From a bacterium (GTDB lineage: Bacteria > Chloroflexota > Anaerolineae > Caldilineales > Caldilineaceae), in contig WGMT01000071.1 in the NCBI GenBank assembly GCA_016124945.1, positions 1 through 56,606 of the forward strand: 56,606 nucleotides of DNA, in the 5' to 3' direction. The notes below the pieces were generated by a model that searched no databases, was not told where the DNA came from, and was given only the letters and a program-made list of their open reading frames with translations. Each line of letters starts with the position of its first letter. Within the stretch, counting starts at the first letter, position 1. A program made the translations under genes and the position numbers. Shown piece by piece: positions 1-8,184 of the stretch.

Positions 1-150
1 CCGCTTCGGTCAAATCCATGAACCTCTGTTGATTTTCATGTTTCTGACACGCTCCACCACACACTTTGTTCGGTGGGCCGACTGCTGATTTTATCGGAGA
101 CTCTCTTTGAAGTCAAATCGAGAACGCTTCAAATGTTTTTAAGTTTCTAG

Positions 151-213
151 TTTACTTACACTTTCAAGCGAGATCGGGTATAGTAGATAGGACCATTTCG
201 CCTTTACTTACAC
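151..213 (+). promoter_or_regulatory. Candidate promoter with an 11-bp direct repeat upstream of the response regulator
   Basis: The word TTTACTTACAC occurs exactly at 151-161 and again at 203-213. Between them a weak sigma70-like pair can be drawn: CTTACA (155-160), an 18-bp spacer and TATAGT (179-184). OmpR/PhoB-type regulators bind direct repeats, so the duplicated word could be an autoregulatory site. The spacing of 52 bp start to start is larger than the usual 10-11 bp, so this is only a candidate. No gene is seen in 1-230. Confidence 0.3.
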
Positions 214-230
214 CTGACTGGGTAGCAAAA

Positions 231-944
231 ATGACGGACCAACCCAAGAAAAGAATTGTCGTCGTCGACGATGAACCGCGCATGGTGCGCTTTGTGAAAA
301 TGAATCTTGACCTCGAAGGATATCAGACCCTTGAGGCCAATGACGGTTTCCAAGCGCTGGAAAAAGTGCGCGAATATCAGCCAGATCTCGTCCTCCTTGA
401 TGTGGAAATGCCTGGCCTTGATGGCTTTGAAACGCTGAAGCGGCTACGCGAGATCAGCGAGATTCCCGTGATCATGCTCACGGTCCGCTCCGATGAGGAC
501 GACCGCATCAAGGGCCTCGATTTAGGCGCGGATGACTATGTCACCAAGCCATTTAGCCCGCGTGAGTTGTCGAGCCGAATTCGCGCTGTGCTGCGTCGCT
601 TCGAGCAAACAAGCAGTCGCCCCGAAGACCAGATCCTCAAGATCGATGAACGTCTGCAAGTGGACATGCAACGCCGCGACGTCATTGTGGAAGGTGAGCG
701 CATGAGCCTGCGTCCCACCGAGTACCGTCTGCTCTACAATCTCATTGAAAATGCCGGCTGGGTGGTGCCCCATGAAGTGCTTCTCACCAAAGTGTGGGGA
801 CACGAATATGTCAACGACAATCACCTGTTGCGCCTCTACATTACCTACCTGCGCAAAAAGATCGAGGAAGATCCCTCTGATCCACGCTACATCTTCACCG
901 AACGCGGATTGGGATATCGTTTCGTTGACTACCGTAAACTTTAA
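231..944 (+). CDS. PhoB/OmpR-family two-component response regulator
   Basis: This is a DNA-binding response regulator of 237 residues, the usual family length. The receiver domain is residues 8-120, with the acidic pair D13/D14, the phospho-acceptor D57 (in LLDVEMPGLDG), T84 and the conserved K106 of YVTKPF. A winged-helix output domain occupies about 140-237 and ends in the typical ERGLGYRF motif. No sensor kinase lies downstream; a partner could be upstream of the window. The ATG start is preceded only by a weak GGGT-type ribosome site. Which stimulus it senses cannot be told from sequence. Confidence 0.95.
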   Translation: MTDQPKKRIVVVDDEPRMVRFVKMNLDLEGYQTLEANDGFQALEKVREYQPDLVLLDVEMPGLDGFETLKRLREISEIPVIMLTVRSDEDDRIKGLDLGADDYVTKPFSPRELSSRIRAVLRRFEQTSSRPEDQILKIDERLQVDMQRRDVIVEGERMSLRPTEYRLLYNLIENAGWVVPHEVLLTKVWGHEYVNDNHLLRLYITYLRKKIEEDPSDPRYIFTERGLGYRFVDYRKL

Positions 945-986
945 GCCGCAAACTTAAAGCAGAGTCGATCCATAAAGCCACAAAAA

Positions 987-1030
987 GCACAATTTATCCA
1001 CAGATTACACAGATTTTCAGGATTTCCAGA
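987..1030 (+). repeat. Dispersed intergenic word (cacagatt...ttcaggattt)
   Basis: This is one copy of a short A/T-rich word found in many spacers of the window. Related copies lie near 8054, 8110 (inverted), 8550, 14834, 14896 (inverted), 21416, 27527, 27608 (inverted) and 38346. The core resembles ACACGGATTTCAGGATT. Here it fills the gap between the response regulator and the sulfatase. Confidence 0.6.
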
Positions 1031-1050
1031 GAACTGAAAGTAAGCAAACC

Positions 1051-2400
1051 ATGGCGCCGAACTTTATCGTCTTTCTCACCGATGATCAGGGATATGGCGA
1101 TCTGTCGTGTATGGGTGCGACAGATTTTCGTACACCGCATCTGGATCGCCTGGCCCAGGACGGGGCGCGCTTCACCTCCTGGTATTCGAACTCGCCGGTG
1201 TGCAGCCCGTCCCGCGCCGCACTGTTGACAGGACGATACCCCGGCAACGCCGGCGTGCGCGCCATCCTGGCCGGGCATCGCACGGCGACTGGGTTGCCCC
1301 AATCATCGCCGACGATTGCAACAGCGCTGCGCCGTCAGGGCTATCAAACATACATGGCAGGCAAGTGGCATCTGGGCGTAGACGATGCTGCCCGTCCACA
1401 CAGCCACGGCTTTGATCATTGGTACGGCTTCCTGGCCGGCTGCATCGACTACTATTCGCACATTTTTTACTGGGGTATGAACAAGCCGGGGCCAGGCATC
1501 AACCCAACCCACGACCTTTGGGAAGATGATCGTGAAATCTGGCAAAACGGGGAGTACTTCACCGAGGCAATCAGCGCAAAAGCGATTCAATATTTGCGTC
1601 AGGCAAAAGAGGACGGACGTCCCTTCTTCCTTTATGTGAGTTACAACGCGCCCCACTACCCCATGCACGCGCCACAAAAATATATGGACCGCTTCGCCCA
1701 TCTGCCTTGGGATCGGCAGGTGATGGCGGCCATGATCAGCGCTGTGGACGACGGCGTGGGCGAAATCATGGCCGAATTGACCCGTCTAGGCCTCGCCGAC
1801 AACACCTGCACCGTCTTCACCGCCGACAATGGCCCCTCCCGTGAAAGCCGCAATTGGCTTGACGGCACGCTCGACCCCTACTACGGTGGCAGCGCGGGCA
1901 AACTGAAAGGACACAAGTTCAGCCTCTACGACGGCGGCATTCGCGTCCCTGGGATCATCCACTGGCCTGGGGTCATCTCAGGGGGGCAGGTACGCCACGA
2001 CCCCTGCGCCAGCATGGACGTCTTCCCCACGTTGCTGAAGGCTGCCGGCGGCGATCTGAGCGGCTACGAGATCGACGGCGTCGATCTGCTTCCGTCCCTG
2101 ATCGATAGAAAGCCGTTGCCCGAACGCACCCTCTTCTGGGAAATGGAAGACCAGACCGCTGTGCGCCGCGGCCGGTGGAAATTGGTGCTTAACGGTCGCA
2201 TGGTGGAAGGCGCGCCGCTCGAGGATGCCGTCCACCTCTCCAATCTGGATGACGACATGGGCGAACGGGTCAACTTGCGCGAGGTCGAACCGGAGCGGTC
2301 CGCCGAGCTCACAGCGCTGGCGCACGCCTGGCGCGATGGGATCGAGGATCGCTGGACAAGTGAATTCTCCGTTGAGCGACAGGGTACTGTCACCCTCTAG
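1051..2400 (+). CDS. Sulfatase (arylsulfatase type, formylglycine-dependent)
   Basis: This is a type I sulfatase of 449 residues that hydrolyses sulfate esters. The active-site signature CSPSRAALLTGR begins at C51. This Cys is the residue normally oxidised to formylglycine by a maturase. Metal ligands D11/D12 are in the N-terminal FLTDDQGYGD, and the later FTADNGPS motif supplies the remaining Asp/Asn metal ligands. No clear signal peptide is seen, so it may be cytoplasmic or the start may be further upstream. Substrate is unknown; other genes in the window (mannonate dehydratase-like, GH5, toroid protein) make a polysaccharide substrate plausible. It ends 21 bp from the convergent HxlR gene. 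Confidence 0.93.
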   Translation: MAPNFIVFLTDDQGYGDLSCMGATDFRTPHLDRLAQDGARFTSWYSNSPVCSPSRAALLTGRYPGNAGVRAILAGHRTATGLPQSSPTIATALRRQGYQTYMAGKWHLGVDDAARPHSHGFDHWYGFLAGCIDYYSHIFYWGMNKPGPGINPTHDLWEDDREIWQNGEYFTEAISAKAIQYLRQAKEDGRPFFLYVSYNAPHYPMHAPQKYMDRFAHLPWDRQVMAAMISAVDDGVGEIMAELTRLGLADNTCTVFTADNGPSRESRNWLDGTLDPYYGGSAGKLKGHKFSLYDGGIRVPGIIHWPGVISGGQVRHDPCASMDVFPTLLKAAGGDLSGYEIDGVDLLPSLIDRKPLPERTLFWEMEDQTAVRRGRWKLVLNGRMVEGAPLEDAVHLSNLDDDMGERVNLREVEPERSAELTALAHAWRDGIEDRWTSEFSVERQGTVTL

Positions 2401-2421
2401 CCGACCCCAAAACACAAACAA

Positions 2422-2772
2422 CTAAGATTCAGTGAGAATGGAACGGATCTGCGGTTCGTTCTCGGTTCCCCATGCCTTGAGCGCTTCGAGCAGCGGCGTT
2501 AGTGTGCGGCCAAAATCGCTTAATGCGTATTCTACGCGCGGCGGAACCTCGGGGTATTGGGTGCGTGTGATCAGTTCATCGCGTTCTAGTTCGCGCAGTT
2601 GCTGGGTGAGCATCTTTTCGGTGATGCCAGGCAGTCCGCGCCGCAGTTCCCCAAAGCGCATGGTACCGTTATAGAGTTTCCACAAAATACGCGCTTTCCA
2701 GCGTCCACTAAGGAGTTCTAAGCCGGTTTCGACAGGACAGATGTGCGTTCTGCGTAGGGTAGCGTGATCCAT
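2422..2772 (-). CDS. HxlR-family winged-helix transcriptional regulator
   Basis: This is a MarR-like winged-helix regulator of the HxlR family (116 residues from the chosen start; up to 128 if begun at 2808). The family hallmark Cys is in the N-terminal HICPVETGLELLSGRWK segment, followed by the recognition helix region LPGITEKMLTQQLREL and the wing PRVEYALSDFG. The ATG at 2772 is preferred because GGAGG sits 5-6 bases upstream; earlier ATGs at 2808, 2799 and 2784 lack as good a site. HxlR proteins often sense electrophiles or oxidants through that Cys. It is divergent from a DJ-1/PfpI gene, which it probably controls. Confidence 0.9.
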   Translation of the reverse strand: MDHATLRRTHICPVETGLELLSGRWKARILWKLYNGTMRFGELRRGLPGITEKMLTQQLRELERDELITRTQYPEVPPRVEYALSDFGRTLTPLLEALKAWGTENEPQIRSILTES

Positions 2773-2808
2773 TCTTTCCTCCATCGTCGTTCTCTCCATA
2801 CTTACCAT

Positions 2809-2842
2809 TTGGATAGTACCTATCTAAAAAGTCAGTACTTGA
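2809..2842. promoter_or_regulatory. Candidate HxlR operator in the divergent spacer
   Basis: The 100-bp spacer between the HxlR regulator and the DJ-1-like gene holds GATAG-TAC-CTATC (2812-2824), a perfect 5-bp inverted repeat, and a palindromic AGTACT at 2834-2839. Paired AGTAC-type half sites fit the dyad operators of HxlR regulators. No footprint evidence; inferred from symmetry and position only. Confidence 0.4.
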
Positions 2843-2908
2843 ATTTCCATCAGTGTACCCGTATTGTCTGGTCTGTCAATCAAAACCACCAGATTTACGG
2901 AGAAACTT

Positions 2909-3655
2909 ATGTCTGCCACGCTAGACATCCTCAATCCTACCCAACCGAAACGGGTATTGATCATCGCAGCCAATACGGCTGTGTCCAAACAGACCGGCTG
3001 GCCCATCGGGTTCTGGGCAGGAGAGTTGACCCATCCTTACTGGGAATTCACCGAAGCCGGATATGTCGTCGACATTGCCAGCCCTGATGGCGGTGATCTG
3101 ATGGTCGACGGTTACAGCGATCCGCGCGATCCCAGTGGCTATTCCGCCGACGATCTGATCAGCCTGGGCTTCCTTACCTCCCCCAAACATGTCGCTCTGC
3201 TCAAAGAGACGCAGTCGCTACAAGAGAGCTCCTGGCAGGATTACGACGCCATTTTCCTGGTGGGTGGGCAGTCGCCCATGTATACGTTTATCGACAATGA
3301 GCCTTTGCACCAATTCGTCGCCGATGCCTATGCCGCGGGGAAAGTGGTGGCTGTGGTCTGCCATGCAACTTGTATCCTGCTCAAAGTGAAAGACGACGCC
3401 GGGCGGCTGCTGGTGGACGGCAAAATGTGGACGGGTTTCGCCGATTCGGAAGAACAGTTCGCCGACAGCTTTGTGAATATGCGCATTCAGCCTTTTTGGA
3501 TCGAGAGCGAGGCGCGCAAACTGCCCAATACCAACTTTGTGGTGAGCGGGAGGTTCAAGTCTTTTGCGGTGCGCGACGGTCATTTGATCACAGGACAACA
3601 GCAGTATTCCGGGGCGGCGGCGGCGCGGTTGGTTATTCAGGCATTGGGCCTCTAA
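2909..3655 (+). CDS. DJ-1/PfpI-superfamily protein (Hsp31-like glyoxalase/chaperone type)
   Basis: This is a class I glutamine-amidotransferase-fold protein of 248 residues. The nucleophile elbow reads VVAVVCHATC, giving the catalytic Cys followed by His. The long N-terminal half (PIGFWAGELTHPYWEFTEAGYVVDIASPDGG) matches Hsp31-like members that detoxify methylglyoxal or act as chaperones. The ATG at 2909 has GGAG six bases upstream, which is better than an ATG 45 bases earlier. It is likely transcribed with the NAD(P)-binding protein downstream under HxlR control. Its TAA stop lies inside the first unit of a 19-bp tandem repeat. Confidence 0.88.
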   Translation: MSATLDILNPTQPKRVLIIAANTAVSKQTGWPIGFWAGELTHPYWEFTEAGYVVDIASPDGGDLMVDGYSDPRDPSGYSADDLISLGFLTSPKHVALLKETQSLQESSWQDYDAIFLVGGQSPMYTFIDNEPLHQFVADAYAAGKVVAVVCHATCILLKVKDDAGRLLVDGKMWTGFADSEEQFADSFVNMRIQPFWIESEARKLPNTNFVVSGRFKSFAVRDGHLITGQQQYSGAAAARLVIQALGL

Positions 3656-3699
3656 AACACAATTGGGCATCTAAAACACAATTGGGCATCTAAAACACA
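3652..3699 (+). repeat. 19-bp tandem repeat, 2.5 copies, starting at a stop codon
   Basis: The unit CTAAAACACAATTGGGCAT runs 3652-3670 and 3671-3689, then a partial copy to 3699. The TAA stop of the DJ-1-like gene (3653-3655) is inside the first unit, and the array ends just before the GAGGAG ribosome site of the next gene. This repeats a pattern seen at many gene ends in the window. Confidence 0.9.
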
Positions 3700-3711
3700 G
3701 AGGAGACAACC

Positions 3712-4311
3712 ATGGAAATCGGTATCATCGGCGCGGGGAATATTGGCAGCACCCTTGGGCAAAAGTGGACGGCGGCAGGGCACACTGTCCTTTACGGCGT
3801 GCGCAACCCCGCGGACGCCAAGTTTGACGAGCTACGCCGTTCGGGCGCAGTGGTTTCGGTGGGCGAAGCGGCAAACGCAGGTGAGGTGATCGTGCTGGCG
3901 CTGCCCGGTGCGGCCGTGATATCGTTTGCGGCGGAACACGCAACTGCGCTGGCAGGGAAGGTGATCATCGACGCCGCCAACAATGTCGGCGGCGTCGAGA
4001 TGAACAGTCTGGACGTACTGGCGAAAGCGATCCCCTCGGCGCAGTTGGTACGTGGGTTCAGCACACTGGGATGGGAAAACTTCGCCGATGCGCAAATCGA
4101 CGGCGTACAGGTGGATCTGTTTTACTGTGGTGATGCGGCTGCACAGGCAACAACGGAACAACTGATCACAGATGTAGGATTGCGTCCTGTTTATGTGGGC
4201 GGAATAGAAACTGTCGGCGTTGTGGACGGGATGGCGCGTCTCTGGTTCGCGCTGGCCTTCGGCCAAAAACAAGGACGCCGCATCGCCTTTAAGCTGCTTC
4301 AATCATCTTGA
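3712..4311 (+). CDS. NADPH-dependent F420-reductase-like NAD(P)-binding oxidoreductase
   Basis: This is a 199-residue Rossmann-fold protein. The dinucleotide-binding motif is IGIIGAGNIGSTLGQKW at the very N-terminus, followed by GVRNP, which suits NADP(H). It belongs to the coenzyme F420-dependent NADP reductase / ProC-like family; use of F420 versus another acceptor cannot be decided. Start is well supported by GAGGAG just upstream. It follows the DJ-1-like gene by 56 bp and is likely part of the same HxlR-controlled stress unit. Its last 23 bases overlap the end of the convergent mannonate dehydratase-like gene. Confidence 0.85.
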   Translation: MEIGIIGAGNIGSTLGQKWTAAGHTVLYGVRNPADAKFDELRRSGAVVSVGEAANAGEVIVLALPGAAVISFAAEHATALAGKVIIDAANNVGGVEMNSLDVLAKAIPSAQLVRGFSTLGWENFADAQIDGVQVDLFYCGDAAAQATTEQLITDVGLRPVYVGGIETVGVVDGMARLWFALAFGQKQGRRIAFKLLQSS

Positions 4312-5365
4312 GCGCGGCGCGCATGAAGCCCAATGCGTAGGCCATGCCGGCATGCCAGGGCGCGTCGCAGAGAAGTAGCGGCGTGTGATCGGGGATCAGG
4401 ACACCGTCGAAGCCGTTGCGGTGCAGGATCTGCATCACCTGGATCATGTCGGTGTCACCTTCGTCCACGAGCATTTCGTGGTAGTTGGGCGCTTTGCCGC
4501 TGACATTGCGGAAGTGGACGTAGCCGATGCGCCCGGTACGGCTGTAACGATCCACCATTTCATAGATGTCTCCGTCGGGCATCTCCGAAAGGGTGCCCAC
4601 ACAGAATTCCATGACGTTGGCGGGGCTGTCGCTCAAGTTGAGGACGCGCTGATAGCCGTCGGGATTGTGGACAAGCCGCGCCGCATCGCGCAAGGTGGGC
4701 AGCGGCGGATCGTCGGGGTGGAGGGCCAGTTTCACGCCCGCTTCTTCGGCCACCGGCAACATTTCGCTTAGGAAGTCCTCGAAGCGTTGCCAAATTTCCT
4801 CGGATGAGACAGGCGGCACCACCGCTTTGGGGTTTTCAGGATCAAACTGTTCGAGATCGTAGACCATATTCCACACCATCCCGGCGGGGATCGGCGTCTG
4901 TTTCGGGTTCTCGAAGCCCACGGAACGGGCGCCACCGCGCGCATACGGCCCTTCCACGCGGCCCCAGACACCGGCGACGGTGAAGCAGTAGCCCATAATC
5001 GGGATGCCCAGTTTACCCACATCGCGCAGGATCTGTTTGAGGTGCTCCATCTGTTGCTTCTTCTTCGGCCCGTCGAGCAGCACATCGTACCAGTGGGCAG
5101 GGGCGAAGTTCTCCAGCGCTTCCAGTTCCAATCCTTCGGCGTTGATCATCGCCTTGAGATCGCGCAGCCCTTCGTACGTCCAAATCGGGTCATCGGGATC
5201 GGAGTAGCCGAAGCCGGCGGCGGCTCGATCCGACGTGATGATCTTCTTGCCTTTGGCAAACTCGCCGGGGATGTGCGCCACAATGTGCGTGGCGCCACAC
5301 TGTTTGGCAAAGCGGACATTCTCAGGGGTGAGGATGTCGCGGTAGAGACCGAGTCCGAGTTTCAT
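4289..5365 (-). CDS. Mannonate dehydratase-like TIM-barrel enzyme (UxuA family)
   Basis: This is a 358-residue TIM-barrel protein. The N-terminus (MKLGLGLYRDILTPENVRFA) and segments such as LALHPDDPPLP, FCVGTLSEM and GYVHFRNVSG match the UxuA / xylose-isomerase-like group, which dehydrates D-mannonate to 2-keto-3-deoxygluconate in uronic acid catabolism. Classical UxuA is about 390 residues, so this is a slightly short member, and a related sugar-acid dehydratase role is possible. AAAGGA sits just upstream of the ATG. The gene end overlaps the convergent NAD(P)-binding gene by 23 bp, an unusual tail-to-tail overlap. Confidence 0.82.
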   Translation of the reverse strand: MKLGLGLYRDILTPENVRFAKQCGATHIVAHIPGEFAKGKKIITSDRAAAGFGYSDPDDPIWTYEGLRDLKAMINAEGLELEALENFAPAHWYDVLLDGPKKKQQMEHLKQILRDVGKLGIPIMGYCFTVAGVWGRVEGPYARGGARSVGFENPKQTPIPAGMVWNMVYDLEQFDPENPKAVVPPVSSEEIWQRFEDFLSEMLPVAEEAGVKLALHPDDPPLPTLRDAARLVHNPDGYQRVLNLSDSPANVMEFCVGTLSEMPDGDIYEMVDRYSRTGRIGYVHFRNVSGKAPNYHEMLVDEGDTDMIQVMQILHRNGFDGVLIPDHTPLLLCDAPWHAGMAYALGFMRAALKMIEAA

Positions 5366-5382
5366 TGGGTTGTCCTTTGGTG

Positions 5383-5460
5383 GCAGATAGCAGGTAGCAG
5401 ATAGCAGGTGGCAGGTGGAGTGTCATGGTTTTTGCGTCGGTCGTCGGTCGTCAGTCGTCA
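5383..5460. repeat. Two heptamer arrays between genes (GCAGRTR x5 and GTCGTCA x3-4)
   Basis: 5383-5417 is five heptamers GCAGATA/GCAGGTA/GCAGGTG. 5436-5460 is a second heptamer array GTCGTCG/GTCGTCA, whose minus-strand reading is TGACGAC. The stop codon of the M20 peptidase gene (minus strand, 5458-5460) is the first TGA of that array. Seven is not a multiple of three, so successive units present TGA in different frames. Confidence 0.85.
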
Positions 5461-6594
5461 AATTCCCCACCAGCGCGCGTAGATCGATGATAGCTTCTCC
5501 AATTCGGCCAGGGAGACCCATTCTTCGGCGCCGTGGGCTTGCTCGATGGAGCCGGGGCCAAGGACAACACACTCCGACGCCACATCGGGATAGGCCCAGG
5601 CGTTGGTGCCGTAGGGGGCGACGGTGGGCGCCTGACCCGACCATTCCGCGAGTTGGGCCAGCCACGCCGAGTCGGGCGATTGGTAGAAGGCGTCGAGGAC
5701 GAGCAGATCCTCGCTGGTGATGGGCAGTGGAGATGCGTCTTCGGCCAGCGCGCGCAAAGACGCAGCCACCGTCGCCGCGGTTTCACCGGGGACGATGCGG
5801 CGGTCGAGCGCGACACGGCAGCGTTCCGGCACGATGTTAATGCCGTCGCCGCCATCGATCTGGGTGACAGTGAGCACAGGCGGCCCCAATGGCGAGGAGA
5901 CGTCCTGAATGCGGCGGTGTTCGGCGTCCAGCGCGTAAACGATGTGGGCGGCGGCGCTGATGGCATTGCGCCCCAGGTGCGGCTGTGACGAGTGCGCCGC
6001 CTGCCCGTGGACGGTGAAACGCTGCCGCACGACGCCTTTGTGGCCATGGATTGGGCGGCACAGCGTCGGCTCGGCCACGAGGAGTTGATCGATGTGGATC
6101 TGCTGTTCGGTGAGCCAGCGGGCGAAGTTGGGTGCGCCGGTTGCGCCCACTTCTTCGTCGGCGGTGGCAGCGATGAGCAGCGAATCGCGCAGCGTGACGC
6201 CCTGCGCCTGCACCGCTTCGAGCATCGCCAGGATCACGCCCAACGACGCCTTGGTGTCCACAGCGCCGCGGCCGTAGACGCGTCCTTGTGTGGTTTGACC
6301 GGAAAATGGATCCGCGGTCATGTGCGCCACGCCCACGGTGTCGGTATGCACATCGACGGCGAGCCAGCGTCCTGATTCCCCGCGCCAGATGCCGTAGACG
6401 TTGGGTCGCCCCGGTAGCGCCTCGTGCACGTGGACCTCACCGCCCAGCGCACCGAACCACTCAGCCACGGCGGCGGCGATGCGTCCTTCGCCCGCTTCAC
6501 CGCTGTGCGCTCCGGCATACTCAGGGGCGACGCTGGGGATCTGGACGAGACGGGAGAGCCACAATCCTAGCGAACCTTGAGTGGGTAGATTCAT
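5458..6594 (-). CDS. M20-family metallopeptidase / amidohydrolase (ArgE/DapE-like)
   Basis: This is a zinc-dependent hydrolase of 378 residues, removing acyl or peptide bonds from amino-acid derivatives. Metal ligands are visible in order: His of VDVHTDTV, bridging Asp of GRGAVDTKAS, the Glu pair of TADEEVGATG, and a C-terminal His in IEQAHGAEEW. The dimerisation (lid) domain falls around residues 170-280. Start at 6594 is chosen because AGGGAG lies six bases upstream; a longer frame to 6696 has an unrelated N-terminus read from spacer repeats. The substrate is not determinable; acetylornithine or acetyl-lysine-like compounds are typical. A paralogue lies immediately upstream. Confidence 0.88.
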   Translation of the reverse strand: MNLPTQGSLGLWLSRLVQIPSVAPEYAGAHSGEAGEGRIAAAVAEWFGALGGEVHVHEALPGRPNVYGIWRGESGRWLAVDVHTDTVGVAHMTADPFSGQTTQGRVYGRGAVDTKASLGVILAMLEAVQAQGVTLRDSLLIAATADEEVGATGAPNFARWLTEQQIHIDQLLVAEPTLCRPIHGHKGVVRQRFTVHGQAAHSSQPHLGRNAISAAAHIVYALDAEHRRIQDVSSPLGPPVLTVTQIDGGDGINIVPERCRVALDRRIVPGETAATVAASLRALAEDASPLPITSEDLLVLDAFYQSPDSAWLAQLAEWSGQAPTVAPYGTNAWAYPDVASECVVLGPGSIEQAHGAEEWVSLAELEKLSSIYARWWGI

Positions 6595-6607
6595 TTTTGC
6601 TCCCTGG

Positions 6608-6718
6608 AATGGAGAATGAATGAAGAATAAAGATTGGGTGGTGTGTGTTGTCAACGCAACAGGCATCCCATCTCGATGACAACGTACTGTTGCCATTCTT
6701 TATTCTTTATTCTTCGTT
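6608..6718. repeat. Inverted word repeat (gaatgaagaataaag / ctttattcttcg) in spacer
   Basis: The left arm (6608-6638, GAATGGAGAATGAATGAAGA...) and right arm (6692-6718, CATTCTTTATTCTTTATTCT) are approximate reverse complements, with a partly self-complementary centre. This puts a potential hairpin between the two M20 genes. The same word pair recurs between purF and purD at 24248-24352. Confidence 0.65.
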
Positions 6719-6720
6719 TT

Positions 6721-7869
6721 TCATGTCAACATTGTTTCCGCGATGGCTTTATACCCCTTCGCCGCGCCTAGCAGATCGGCAATCATCAACTTTTCGCCGA
6801 CGATGTGGGCGTCGCTTTCTTGGCCGGGGCCGAAGCCGATGGTGGGGATGCCGACCACGCCCGCGCTCCAGGCGGCATTGGTGCAAAAGCGGTAGGCGCG
6901 TGTGGTGGGCTGAAGACCGACACCGGTCAGCGCGCCCAAGGACGCTTGCACGAAGGCGTCGTCTTCAGGGAGCAGCCAGGCGGGGAAGAATTTCTCCTGG
7001 GTGAAGGTGTAGCCGTTGTAGCTGCTGTATTGGCCGACGCCGATGCCGGCGTTGAGGCGGATGTCACCTAGTTCGGGGCGCTCGGTGATGCTGCGCAGCA
7101 CGTCGTCGGCGCTTTCGCCGGGGAGCAGGCGACGATCATAGGTGACGCGGCAGATGCTGGGGATGACAGAATGGCCTGGGTAGGGATCGGAGACGATGTC
7201 GGTGAGGGCGAAGATGGCCGGCCCCATGAGCGGATCTTCGGGCAACGAGAGATCCTCGACGGCGGCGATGACGCGCATCATGTCGAGGACGGCGTTGCGT
7301 CCTTGTTGCGGCGCGGAGGAATGGGAGGGCTTGCCCACCGTCTCCAGGTGCACTTCGGCGCGGCCACGCCCGCCGCGGGCCAGGTTAAGGCCGGTGGCTT
7401 CGCCGATGACGACAAAGTCTGCGCCGGTCTGCGCGACGACCTTTTCCAGGGCCACACCTTCCAACACTTCCTCTAACACCGACGCGCTGATCACCACCTT
7501 CCCTTTGAGCGTGCGCCGGTCGAGGGAGGCGGCGGCGTAGACCATGGCCGCCAGAGCGCCGTTCATGTCCGCGCTGCCACGACCGTGGAGCGCGCCTTCC
7601 ATCACCTCACCGCTGAAGGGATCGAGGGGCCAGGGCACGCCGGGCGAGACGCCGACGGTGTCCATGTGGGCGTCGTAGACGATGGTGGGGCCGGCTTCCG
7701 CGCCCTGCACGATGCCGACGACATTGCCGGCTTCGTCCACGCTGACGCTGTCGAAGCCCAGCGCCTTCATTTCGAACTCGACGCGCTGCGCCACTTTGCG
7801 TTCCTCGCCGCTGAGGCTGGGGATACGCACCAAATCGCGCGCAAAGGAGATCAACTTGCCGTTGTCCAT
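6721..7869 (-). CDS. M20-family hydrolase, YgeY-like
   Basis: This is a second M20 metallohydrolase of 382 residues. Ligands include His of VYDAHMDTVG, Asp of HGRGSADMNG, the EE of ASVLEEVLEG and His of QESDAHIVGE. The segment IGEATGLNLARGGRGRAEV closely fits the YgeY subgroup, which appears in clusters linked to selenium-dependent purine or amino-acid metabolism; that link is family knowledge and no selenium genes are here. A GGAGG site precedes the ATG. It is in the same direction as the ArgE-like paralogue downstream, so the two may be co-transcribed. Confidence 0.87.
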   Translation of the reverse strand: MDNGKLISFARDLVRIPSLSGEERKVAQRVEFEMKALGFDSVSVDEAGNVVGIVQGAEAGPTIVYDAHMDTVGVSPGVPWPLDPFSGEVMEGALHGRGSADMNGALAAMVYAAASLDRRTLKGKVVISASVLEEVLEGVALEKVVAQTGADFVVIGEATGLNLARGGRGRAEVHLETVGKPSHSSAPQQGRNAVLDMMRVIAAVEDLSLPEDPLMGPAIFALTDIVSDPYPGHSVIPSICRVTYDRRLLPGESADDVLRSITERPELGDIRLNAGIGVGQYSSYNGYTFTQEKFFPAWLLPEDDAFVQASLGALTGVGLQPTTRAYRFCTNAAWSAGVVGIPTIGFGPGQESDAHIVGEKLMIADLLGAAKGYKAIAETMLT

Positions 7870-7939
7870 GCAAACCTCCGGTTGGGGTGGTAGTTTTTAT
7901 AATTGGGCATATTGTAGTGCTTTTTGCGATGGAGCAGAA

Positions 7940-7955
7940 ATAGAACGCGTTCTAT
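7940..7955. promoter_or_regulatory. Perfect 16-bp palindrome, candidate operator
   Basis: ATAGAACGCGTTCTAT at 7940-7955 is perfectly self-complementary and lies about 70 bp upstream of the YgeY-like gene (minus strand). The form and position suit a dimeric regulator such as a TetR-type protein. No regulator gene is adjacent. It lies in a 315-bp gene-free stretch (7870-8184). Confidence 0.4.
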
Positions 7956-8053
7956 CTCCCCGCTAGCCACCTGTTCAGGTTCGATCTATACGGTTGGCCG
8001 ACGCCGTTTGCCGTTAAATCGGCTACGATCCGGTGACGATGGATAGCAGAATT

Positions 8054-8140
8054 TGTACACGGATTACACGGATTAAAGGGATTTCTGAAGGTTATTCTGA
8101 ATCCCTCTGGAAATCCCTAAATCTGTGTAATCTGTGGACG
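8054..8140. repeat. Inverted pair of the dispersed cacggatt word
   Basis: The left arm (8054-8085: TTTGTACACGGATTACACGG...) and the right arm (8110-8140: ...AAATCTGTGTAATCTGTGG) are near reverse complements around a roughly 24-bp centre. They form a hairpin in the spacer before hypA. These are copies of the same word seen at 987 and elsewhere. Apart from this and the 7940 palindrome, nothing is seen in 7870-8184. Confidence 0.7.
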
Positions 8141-8184
8141 ACTTCTTCGACTATTGAATGACAAAGCGTCTTGGATTGGATGTT

